This document shows positions 8,601 to 12,259 of a stretch of 13,459 nucleotides of DNA, one piece after another. Each line of letters starts with the position of its first letter. Positions within the stretch are counted from its first letter, which is position 1. The stretch is taken from assembly GCA_026770585.1 (NCBI GenBank), contig MU646454.1:697388-710846 (forward strand), in the 5' to 3' direction. This DNA comes from Baffinella frigidus. Taxonomy: Eukaryota; Cryptophyceae; Cryptomonadales; Baffinellaceae. Under the pieces are notes generated by a model, which saw nothing but the letters and a program-made list of their open reading frames with translations, searched no databases and was not told the DNA's origin. Position numbers and translations under genes: made by a program.

Positions 8601-9922
8601 TAATTAGGCAGCCTAATTAAATAAAGGGTCTTTCAATAGGCCCGATTCAGTCTTGCACTTCGGGTGGCCGGTGGACTGGCTACTGCACTGCCAGCGAGAA
8701 CATTTCGAAGACCCTTTGAAAACATTGTAATTGGTCTCAGACCATTTTAAAACATTGTTATTGGTGTGACACCAATTACAATATTTTAAAAGGTCTTCAC
8801 GTCCTCTGCGAAATTTTCTGGCTGGCAGTGTACTGCTCCTGTCTTTCGGTTCAACCCACGCTAGACCTGCAACGGGCCTATTGAGAGACCCTTCATTTAA
8901 TTAGGCTGCCTAATTATATCAGCATTCCCCATGGAATTCCTCCTATTCAATCCGATGGAAGATCAAAACGCATCAAGCAACAATCCACTCGAGAACGCTG
9001 GAGGAACCTATTTACATGTGGGGTTGTAAACATTTGTACCAGGATAGGGTATTCCAACCTCGTGACTGTGCTAATTTCGCAGAGTTACGTGACCAATCAA
9101 TGAAACTTACTACACAAATGCCCACTTTTAAAAGCACGTCGGTTTTAAATAGGCTCCTCTAGCATTCTCGTGTGGATACAGGGATCCCGTGGATTTCTCA
9201 AAAAGTCGCAGCTTTGTCTTTTTATTGACCCTTCTCAAGTCTCGAGTACACCCCTGAAAAAATGCATGAAACGATATTAGTTTCGGAAGCGATTAGCCCT
9301 GGATGGCTTTCTGTTCCCTGTAAAATAGCGGATTTGGGGGGTCTGCTGGGGTGAATCTTGAAGGGAAAAACTCGATCCTTGGGTCCTCCCGGGAGGGTTG
9401 GTGGGAGCTGACCCCGCGAAGTACGCGGAGATGGCATCTTCACCGCACCAAATTGACTGTGTCTTTCTATTCTTTCTGCGCTACTAAAAGTATGTTTGGC
9501 CGGATTACGGCCTAAGTTGACGGGTTTGCGGGTGAGTTGACTTTGGCAACAGGCTGATTTGAGACACTGGCTATCGTCGCGTGGGGAGGTCACCCTGCGA
9601 AGCACGCGTAGATGGAACGGATGTACGCAAGTTTGGTCACGTTCCTGACTCGAACGGAGTGAGACACGTGACCAACCCGCCCGTGACTGGTACAAATTCT
9701 TATAACCCCACATGTAAATAGGGTCCTCCAGCATTCTCGTGTGGGAGGTCACCCCACGAAGCAGGCGTAGATGGAACGGATGTACGCGAGGGTGAACCCG
9801 ATGCATCCGCACATCTGCGGGACTGTCAGGATCTTCCCGCGGCTTGAGGCCGGCGCGCATTCCGCTGCGTACATCGCCGACTGCGAGAGAGGGAGAGAGA
9901 GTGTGAGAGAGAGTGAGAGAGC

Positions 9923-9953
<31 letters not shown>

Positions 9954-10984
9954 GGAGAGGGAGAGGGAGAGGGAGATATGGAGGGGGGGAGAGAGAGAGA
10001 GAGAGAGTGTGTGAAAGATAGAGAGCGCACATCTGCGGCACTGTCAGGATCTTGGTGCGGGAAGAGGCTGGCGCGCACTCCGTTGCGTACAGTGCCGACT
10101 GCGAGAGAATGTGGGTGTGTCAGTGTGTGTGGGTGTGTTTGAGAGAGAGAGAGAGAGTGAAAGAGAGAGAGTGTGTGTGACAGGGAGAAAGGAAGAGCGA
10201 GAGAGAGAGAGAGTGTGTGTGTGAGAGAGAGAGAAAGAAACCAGTGGACCAGATGGTGAAAGCCTACACATTTCTCCACACATGAGCAGACCGGAGAGAG
10301 GCGCGTGTCTCCGCGTACTGAATTTCTGTAGGTGTCCTGCGGCCCCTGGTGGAAATGTGACTCTGCTGTCACCACCAGCAACCCGCAGCTTTTACCGGAT
10401 CCTTGCAAGAATCCGGGAGTAAGATATTTTTGATTTATTCGTAGGACCCTACGGCAGGAGCCCTAGGGGCCTGAAAACTGCTGACGGAAGATTCAATGAG
10501 ATCTCATTGATTCAGCTGAAAACCACTACAGCACCCGACCCGGTTATAAGCTGCAACGGAATCTGCAACAGGTTGCTGGTGGCAAGCAAGGGCCCGGAGA
10601 GGCATGGCAACACGGGCCTCCTCGAAAAACTGCAATGGTGTTATGGTTGGCCCTAGGTCTCCCACAAGGGATCGGTCCTAGGAGGTCTAGAACCCACCGG
10701 GACAGCTCGGACCCGCGGTTCAGGAGGTGCGCTGGAGTGTCGTGTCCGGGTCAGAGGGTTCAGGAGGCAGTGGCGGGGTTCGGGGCTGGTACCCCGACAG
10801 CGGAGATCCCGATGCCCATCCCCGAAATCAAGCGCCCAAGCACGACTTGCGTCAGCGTGGTTGACCGCCCCCCGATGAGCGAGCCTGTGAGGTACGCGGC
10901 CCCCGCGCAGAGGAGAGCCGTGCGCCGCCCGAACAAGTCCTTGTTGAGGGTTGAGGGTTGAGGGCTGAGGGTGCAGGGTAGGGT

Positions 10985-11065
<81 letters not shown>

Positions 11066-11525
11066 GGTTGGGGGTTGAGGATTTGGGAGAATTTAGGGTT
11101 GAGGGTTGAGGGTTGAGGGTTGAGGGTCGAGGGTCTACCGCCACGGGCCCACAGGACGATGATCCGATCATGGTCCCGAAAGTGCCCGCGGCCGCGACCA
11201 TGCCCTGGAGGTCCGGGCGTGTCTCGAGCTTGTACGCGGGAACGATCGTTAGCAGTGCCCCCGTAACCACCCCTTGATCGTACCCCCAGAGGATACTGGA
11301 CAGCCCGATGGTCATCACAAGAGGGGGGGACCATCCTCGTCTGTGAGGAGGATCAAGAACCCCGCCCCCTCGCAGGTCTGAGACCCCAGCGGGCTTAGAG
11401 GCGGGTGCTCGCGCAGCGAGGTGTTGCGGCCCTGGCGAAGGCAGCGCCTGCGCGGCCGACAGCGCGCACAGCAGCACGGCGACGACGCACGAGAGTCGCG
11501 TCTGTACATCACTTCTCCTGAGCAT
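2545..11525 (-). CDS. Split gene for an MFS sugar porter (N-terminal half, 7 exons)
   Basis: Gene-level entry. Proposed join on the minus strand: 11525-11139, 10939-10793, 9880-9753, 7899-7800, 4398-4346, 2795-2759, 2628-about 2545. Every junction keeps frame (phases 0,0,2,0,2,0) and every intron is GT-AG. Seen in order: signal peptide, helix 1 with GYDQGV, the helix 2-3 loop D-x-x-GRR, GRLISGMGIG in helix 4, ECAPASSRGK in the helix 4-5 loop, PETPRWLLQ after helix 6 and HDRVKEAKEAVLTLR in the central loop. In the family these are the conserved signatures of sugar/H+ symporters and facilitators that move hexoses, pentoses or polyols across a membrane. The substrate cannot be inferred. About 305 residues are covered against roughly 450-550 for the family; the second six helices are not found in the window. 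Intron lengths are 199, 912, 1853, 3401, 1550 and 130 bp. The gene may be functional with exons beyond the left edge, or a decaying copy. Confidence 0.75.
2759..2795 (-). CDS. Candidate sugar porter exon 6 (tiny)
   Basis: 37 nt. Acceptor CTCAACCAG|G, donor GCG|GTGCGA. With the two bases left over from exon 5 it makes G-EENAATEVAEIA, an acidic helix like the E-x-E-x-x-E-I stretch of the family's central loop. Frame and order fit. The exon is very small and the match is composition-like, so it is less certain than exons 1-5. A related segment lies at 1710-1732. Confidence 0.45.
2820..3000. repeat. Inverted repeat, about 62-bp arms
   Basis: The arms carry GTAGAGCGTTTGCGGTAATT and a GTCCATTTTGGACGTGCGG stretch in inverted order, around an AT-rich loop. 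No flanking duplication found. It lies in intron 5, just upstream of exon 6 in the transcript. Confidence 0.88.
3065..3151. mobile_element. Family A, copy 2, left arm degraded
   Basis: The loop and complete right arm of family A are present (TTTTTGGTCCTAGGATCC through CAGGCCGTTAGCC), followed by TA. The left arm is reduced to a diverged AAAAATGGGGAGCGGGCCTG upstream, so the palindrome is broken. Confidence 0.8.
3193..3627. repeat. Family C palindrome remnants
   Basis: CTAGCTCTGCC (3193-3203) pairs with GGCAAAGCTAG (3617-3627), and AAGGACGAGCC (3212-3222) pairs with GGCTCGTCCTT (3530-3540). The same CTAGC-CTGCC ends and TTATTCTGGC arms form the tandem units at 5191-5480. Confidence 0.55.
3487..3512. 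mobile_element. Solitary CCAC-type end
   Basis: CCACACGAGGCTATCCATGC plus GAACA is identical to the ends of the element at 7376-7556. No partner end is visible nearby. Confidence 0.7.
3630..3910. repeat. Intron 5 stretch with short direct repeats
   Basis: No exon seen. CAAAAGTCATTTT occurs twice (about 3786 and 3816), and GGCTCCAAGAACGAGCAAAC is tandemly repeated at 3841-3860 and 3861-3877. Confidence 0.75.
3911..3942. repeat. Perfect 12-bp hairpin
   Basis: GCCCCAGAATTG and CAATTCTGGGGC around an 8-nt loop. Confidence 0.85.
4183..4319. mobile_element. Family D element, copy 1 (CACTG ends, 5-bp duplication)
   Basis: 137 bp. Ends CACTGCCAGCGAGAAAATTT and its complement, flanked by AATTG at 4178-4182 and 4320-4324. 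The centre holds a GTGTCTGAGACAC hairpin. It lies in intron 5 close to the exon 5 donor. Confidence 0.92.
4346..4398 (-). CDS. Sugar porter exon 5: central loop R-x-x-E-A
   Basis: 53 nt, phase 0 in and phase 2 out. Acceptor TTGGCAG|CAT; donor CAGGG|GTCAGG at 4345. It encodes HDRVKEAKEAVLTLRNQ(G), matching the family consensus G-R-x-x-E-A-x-x-x-L-x-x-L-R that directly follows PESPRWL, here as PETPRWLLQ-HDRVKEAKEAV. Family D element 4183-4319 lies 26 bp past the donor. A partial copy of the head with its acceptor lies upstream at 4713-4733. Confidence 0.8.
4408..4960. repeat. Duplicated block in intron 4
   Basis: CCCCCCCCGGTCAAATCTCA then TGGTCAAATCCA occurs at about 4411-4450 and 4861-4900. 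CACCAACGAGAGAAT with GATTGCAAGACCAGCAT occurs at 4472-4511 and 4737-4776. GGTTAACTGA...TGTGTACCG occurs at about 4603 and 4911. An inverted copy of the exon 4 tail and intron start (CTCCTCCAGGTGCTGCT, CTCTGTCTCAGTCTG) lies on the plus strand at about 4637-4680. Confidence 0.75.
4713..4733 (-). pseudogene. Echo of exon 5 head and acceptor
   Basis: GGTGGCAG|CATGATCGGGTC encodes HDRVKEA, then diverges into a run containing TTTGACCACATTTGACC. It sits in intron 4 upstream of exon 5, beside a repeated block: the CACCAACGAGAGAAT stretch at 4737-4776 recurs at 4472-4511. Head and acceptor are kept; the tail and donor are gone. Confidence 0.72.
5040..5160. repeat. Inverted repeat with CCTAGGACCCTAC core
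   Basis: Arms ACAGGGGTACCTCGCTCATA onward and their complement are nearly perfect over about 46 bp. The centre contains CCTAGGACCCTACAGTAGG, related to the cores at 1317-1473 and 6348-6494. Confidence 0.9.
5191..5480. repeat. 137-bp tandem repeat, two copies plus a partial
   Basis: CCATCCGCCGAGATCC starts copies at 5191, 5328 and 5465. Each full copy is itself a loose palindrome (CTAGCGCTGCCT...AGGCACAGCTAG). The period is exactly 137 bp. Confidence 0.93.
5511..5716. repeat. Six tandem copies of a 33-35-bp unit
   Basis: Unit ACCAGAACGGTAATTAAACC then TGGGGTCTCAGTTTT. Copies at 5511, 5546, 5581, 5616, 5649 and 5682; the last three are shortened by a missing TT. The copies abut with no spacers. 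Just after (about 5755-5812), TTKACACCTCRGAGC occurs three times. Confidence 0.95.
5838..6050. mobile_element. CCAC-type palindromic element 3
   Basis: 213 bp. Ends CCACACGAGAACGCTAGAGG and its near reverse complement, AA duplicated (5836-5837, 6051-6052). The inner arms TTTGTACCAGGATAAG / CTTATCCTGGTACAAA form a second long stem around a TGCCTGGCA hairpin. It lies in intron 4. Confidence 0.87.
6148..6319. mobile_element. CCAC-type palindromic element 4
   Basis: 172 bp. Outer arms include a perfect 26-bp match (6154-6179 with 6288-6313). The inner loop contains a perfect 32-nt palindrome at 6233-6264 around GGATCC. Ends CCACC...TCGTGG, AT duplicated (6146-6147, 6320-6321). Confidence 0.87.
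6348..6494. repeat. Inverted repeat with CCTAGGACCCTACGGTAGG core
   Basis: 147 bp; 57-58-bp arms from CTTCGAAGGGATTTCGAATA inward to AGACCTAGGACCCTACGGT. No clear flanking duplication. Confidence 0.9.
6617..6794. repeat. 10/11-bp satellite (AATCGTTGGC)
   Basis: About 17 copies alternating 10 bp (AATCGTTGGC) and 11 bp (AAATCGTTGGC), with minor changes. Present in unit A only. Confidence 0.95.
6830..6955. mobile_element. CCAC-type palindromic element 5, in a splice donor
   Basis: 126 bp. Ends CCACGCCAGATT / AATCTGGCGTGG, TG duplicated (6828-6829, 6956-6957). It sits inside the CAG|GT boundary of exon 4 echo d. The other exon 4 copies show the uninterrupted site. Confidence 0.85.
6956..7013 (-). 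pseudogene. Echo of exon 4 tail (copy d, donor split by an element)
   Basis: Reads LLLLALVMAAPETPRWLL, then runs straight into the CCAC palindrome at 6830-6955. Removing that element and one TG/CA copy restores CTTCAG|GTTCTC, a normal end for this exon. The element therefore landed inside the donor of an already existing echo. Confidence 0.75.
7168..7229 (-). pseudogene. Echo of exon 4 tail (copy c, both splice sites kept)
   Basis: Reads GVGFFSLVVAAPETPRWLLQ and then GTGGCA, so PETPRWLLQ and a consensus donor are intact. A possible acceptor, TAGCAG, lies just upstream. This is the best-preserved echo and the one most likely to be spliced by mistake or as an alternative; its head has lost the sequence of the true exon. 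Confidence 0.72.
7347..7366 (-). pseudogene. Echo of exon 4 tail (copy e, shortest)
   Basis: Only the last codons remain, reading ASRWLLQ followed by GGTCCC. It lies in unit B at the position equivalent to copy d in unit A, next to the shared ATGAAATCGAG stretch. Confidence 0.5.
7376..7556. mobile_element. CCAC-type palindromic element 6
   Basis: 181 bp with perfect 27-bp ends (CCACACGAGGCTATCCATGC, then GAACAGA), TT duplicated (7374-7375, 7557-7558). The centre carries a CCGTACGG hairpin. A solitary left end of the same type is at 3487-3512, next to no matching right end. Confidence 0.9.
7626..7683 (-). pseudogene. Echo of exon 4 tail (copy b, donor lost)
   Basis: Reads LLVALVVAASETPRWLL and then TAG: the CAG|GTG boundary of exon 4 has become TAG|GCT, so the donor is lost and a stop sits at the boundary. 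The upstream half of the exon is missing. Confidence 0.78.
7800..7899 (-). CDS. Sugar porter exon 4: helix 6 and PETPRWLL
   Basis: 100 nt, phase 2 in and phase 0 out. Acceptor CCCTGCAG|G; donor CTCCAG|GTGCGG at 7799. It encodes HGYHTILGSSAPGAALLL and then ALVMAAPETPRWLLQ. The first part aligns with the family stretch W-R-x-M-L-G-x-x-A-x-P (W-R replaced by Y-H). PETPRWLL is the family PESPRWL signature that closes the first six helices. Four decayed copies of the tail of this exon lie downstream in intron 4. It joins exon 5 with no gap against the family pattern. Confidence 0.85.
8098..8200. repeat. Family F, single arm
   Basis: One arm only of the 8549-8955 palindrome, with TGCTGATGTAATTAAGCTGC and GGGTCTTTCAATAGG followed by CGTTGCAGGTCTGGCG. 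It lies in intron 3. Confidence 0.72.
8263..8418. mobile_element. Family A, copy 3, opposite orientation
   Basis: 156 bp flanked by TA on both sides (8261-8262 and 8419-8420). The loop reads GGATCCTAGGACCAAAAAGT, the exact reverse complement of the loop in copy 1, so this is the same element inserted the other way round. It lies in intron 3. Confidence 0.9.
8475..8520. repeat. Hairpin
   Basis: TTTCACCAGGCGG pairs with CCGCTGGTGAAA around a loop containing CTCTCAGGGTTTAT. Confidence 0.6.
8549..8955. mobile_element. Family F large palindrome hosting family D copy 2
   Basis: Arms about 8549-8650 and 8868-8955 share GATATAATTAGGCAGCCTAA and GGGTCTTTCAATAGGCCC in inverted order. A related single arm lies at 8098-8200 (GATGTAATTAAGCTGCC, then GGGTCTTTCAATAGG). 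Confidence 0.82.
8686..8830. mobile_element. Family D element, copy 2, nested
   Basis: 145 bp with the same CACTGCCAGCGAGAA ends, flanked by TACTG at 8681-8685 and 8831-8835. It sits in the middle of the larger palindrome 8549-8955, so it is younger than that element. Confidence 0.92.
8985..9175. mobile_element. CCAC-type palindromic element 7
   Basis: 191 bp. Ends CCACTCGAGAACGCTGGAGG and a matching CCTCTAGCATTCTCGTGTGG, AT duplicated (8983-8984, 9176-9177). Same family as 5838-6050 by its ends, but the middle is not palindromic and carries GTTACGTGACCAA. Confidence 0.85.
9401..9437 (-). pseudogene. Echo of exon 3 tail (copy 3)
   Basis: A third, more diverged copy of the exon 3 end, reading DAISAYFAG and then a GTCAGC donor-like site. 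The aligned block on the plus strand starts GTGGGAGCTGACCCCGCGAAG, against GTGGGGAGGTCACCCTGCGAAG in copy 2 (quoted here only to show the match). Confidence 0.55.
9584..9631 (-). pseudogene. Echo of exon 3 tail and donor (copy 2)
   Basis: About 48 nt matching the end of exon 3: LAYIRSIYACFAG followed by GTGACCTCCCCAC, with a handful of changes. It lies in intron 3, 165 bp downstream of the true tail, separated from it by the half palindrome at 9632-9744. It has no exon head or acceptor, so it can only act as a decoy donor. Confidence 0.75.
9632..9744. mobile_element. CCAC-type element, one end only
   Basis: The right end CCTCCAGCATTCTCGTGTGG and the GGTCACGT...ACGTGACC hairpin are present, but the other CCAC end is missing. 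It lies exactly between exon 3 and the echo of its tail, its outer end 8 bp from the exon 3 donor. Confidence 0.72.
9753..9880 (-). CDS. Sugar porter exon 3: helix 4-5 loop and helix 5
   Basis: 128 nt. Acceptor CTCGCAG|TCG after a long CT tract; donor TTCGTGGG|GTGACC at 9752, phase 2. It encodes SAMYAAECAPASSRGK, matching the family pattern Y-x-x-E-x-x-P-x-x-x-R-G, then a helix ending GFTLAY and the stretch IRSIYACFVG. If not spliced the frame stops one codon after FVG. The split glycine codon (GG plus G) joins exon 4 in frame. A partial copy of the exon head lies upstream in the transcript (10028-10098), and two copies of the tail lie downstream (9584-9631, 9401-9437). Confidence 0.83.
9886..10026. 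repeat. CT/GA microsatellite before exon 3
   Basis: GA-rich on the plus strand, so the transcript has a 140-nt pyrimidine run directly before the CTCGCAG acceptor of exon 3. Serine/leucine-rich open frames here are artefacts of the repeat. Confidence 0.92.
10028..10098 (-). pseudogene. Partial second copy of exon 3 (head plus acceptor)
   Basis: Preceded by the same CTCGCAG acceptor as exon 3, this reads SALYATECAPASSRTKILT and then VPQMC, clearly homologous to SAMYAAECAPASSRGK. The similarity stops at CAGATGTGCG, where the sequence drops into CT microsatellite, so the last third of exon 3 and its donor are absent. The R-G of the family motif is R-T here. I infer a partial tandem duplication bounded by the CT repeats. 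It could be a dead exon, or an alternative exon using the GTGCGC donor inside the shared end. Confidence 0.75.
10108..10245. repeat. CT/CA microsatellite before the exon 3 copy
   Basis: Second GA/GT-rich tract on the plus strand, in the same position relative to the partial exon copy at 10028-10098 as the first tract has to exon 3. It probably mediated or accompanied the duplication. Confidence 0.9.
10440..10510. repeat. Short palindromes in intron 2
   Basis: CGTAGGACCCTACGGCAGG recalls the family A core. TCAATGAGATCTCATTGA at 10493-10510 is a perfect 18-nt palindrome. The rest of 10246-10792 holds no exon that I can support. Confidence 0.65.
10793..10939 (-). CDS. Sugar porter exon 2: D-x-x-GRR loop, helices 3-4
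   Basis: 147 nt, 49 codons, phase 0 at both ends. It begins DLFGRRTALLCAGAAYLTG: the invariant D-x-x-GRR of the helix 2-3 loop and then helix 3. It continues VVLGRLISGMGIGISAVG, the G-R-x-x-x-G-x-G-I-G signature of helix 4. The acceptor is AACAAG|GAC and the donor GGG|GTACCA at 10792. Reading through that donor meets TGA at 10760-10762, and splicing to exon 3 restores the family spacing between GIGIS and M-Y-x-x-E exactly. Confidence 0.88.
10940..11138 (-). repeat. Intron 1, made of TTGAGGG tandem repeat
   Basis: 199-bp intron with donor GTAGAC at 11138 and acceptor ending AACAAG at 10940. Almost all of it is a heptamer reading TTGAGGG on the plus strand (CCCTCAA in the transcript), roughly 25 copies with variants such as CTGAGGG and TTGGGGG. 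The unit differs at one base from the TTTAGGG telomere-type unit found at 12260-12440. In the transcript the repeat is C/T/A only, so it could serve as one long pyrimidine-rich tract before the acceptor. Confidence 0.85.
11139..11525 (-). CDS. Sugar porter exon 1: signal peptide, helices 1-2
   Basis: 387 nt, 129 residues, starting at the first Met of the open frame. Residues about 11-27 (SCVVAVLLCALSAAQA) form a hydrophobic signal peptide with a likely A-x-A cleavage site. Residues about 28-68 are rich in A, S, P and R and include DLRGGG, resembling a plastid transit segment. Helix 1 follows with ILWGYDQGVVTGALLTIV, the family's G-Y-D-x-G-V-x-x-G-A-L signature, then LETRPDLQGMVAAAGTFG and IGSSSCGPVA in helix 2. 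The exon ends GCG|GTAGAC. The conserved D of the D-x-x-GRR motif is the first residue of exon 2, which fixes this junction. Reading through the donor gives only a P-S-T-L-N-P-Q repeat peptide from the intron, so the long open frame across it is not protein. Confidence 0.85.
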
Positions 11526-11907
11526 CGCGCAGATGGTACGTACGGCCGCTACGTCGTGGAGGGGCGAATGGTGACAGTCTTATCGGAACCTACCCCGATC
11601 CAGCCCGATCCCCGATCCCCGATCCCGTCCCCGAGTCCAGAAAAAAAGATTTTGACCCGTCACAAGAAACTGCAACAACCCTGCACCCTCTGACCCTGGT
11701 CACGTCCCAGGGCCAGGGTGAGATTCGCTGACGTGGGGTGACGCGCGGAGGGGGGGCTGTTCTGGCGCAGTCCGTCCCTCTGGTGTGGTATGAGGAGTTC
11801 AGATGGGACAACCACGGGCAGCTCGACCTGGTCATGCAGGTTCCCGTTCCCGTCTGCTTCTGCAGCGGGAGCGCTGAGCGTGCGCGATGGCAGGAGGGGG
11901 TTGACCA
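11526..11907. other. Region upstream of the transporter, no gene called
   Basis: It contains three tandem copies of GATCCCC (about 11606-11630) and CCCTGGTCACGTCCCAGGGCC, a short inverted repeat. The transporter promoter should lie here, but I see no TATA box or other site to support a position. Confidence 0.5.
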
Positions 11908-11938
11908 GCGGAGATGCGTTGACTCAACGCATCTCCGC
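11908..11938. repeat. Perfect 15-bp palindrome
   Basis: GCGGAGATGCGTTGA and its exact complement around a single C, about 385 bp upstream of the transporter start. The loop is too short for a hairpin, so it would more likely be a protein site or a mobile-element remnant. Confidence 0.85.
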
Positions 11939-12078
11939 CGCGCCATGTGAAGCACGACGTGGACGGAGGAGGGAGGGGGGCGCGATGCGGTGGCGAGGCG
12001 TTCGGCGAGAATTCCACCCGGGGGATACTTGGGAGACTCCTTCGGGCGGCAGCTGACTACCTGCGCATCTCGCTCACC

Positions 12079-12170
12079 GAGCATCTCCGCTGACAGCACT
12101 GCATGCCGCGTGGCCCTCTCCCCCGACGAGAGCATGCTCACCACAGAGATCCTGTGGACCACACGCCTCT
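12079..12170 (+). other. Duplicated segment, possible exon of unknown gene (copy 1)
   Basis: ATCTCCGCTGACAG followed by CGTGGCCCTCTCCCCCGACG. After the CAG the plus strand reads TACRVALSPDESMLTTEILW then TTRLF and GTGGCT. VALSPD-x-x-x-L resembles one strand of a WD repeat, but a single strand is weak evidence. The same ACAG-plus-VALSPD arrangement recurs at 12552-12612. Confidence 0.3.
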
Positions 12171-12259
12171 TCGTGGCTGCGGGGGTGACAGATCAGGCTC
12201 ACGAAGGGGGGCGACCGTGCGCAGGGACGTCACTGAGCTGGTGTGCCTGCACACCACCG

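Noticed and set aside
9749-10408. Long minus-strand open frame rich in S, L, H and T
   Set aside because: It is a reading of CT/CA microsatellite; only the short parts matching exon 3 and its copy carry family signatures.
10560-10625. Possible extra exon (FFEEARVA after CATTGCAG) between exons 2 and 3
   Set aside because: Exons 2 and 3 join without a gap against the family pattern, and a similar stretch at about 6080-6100 carries a stop; it is probably a dispersed repeat.
10653-11135. Open frame continuing exon 1 through a P-S-T-L-N-P-Q repeat peptide
   Set aside because: The peptide is the CCCTCAA repeat translated; a GT-AG intron there restores the conserved D-x-x-GRR motif exactly.
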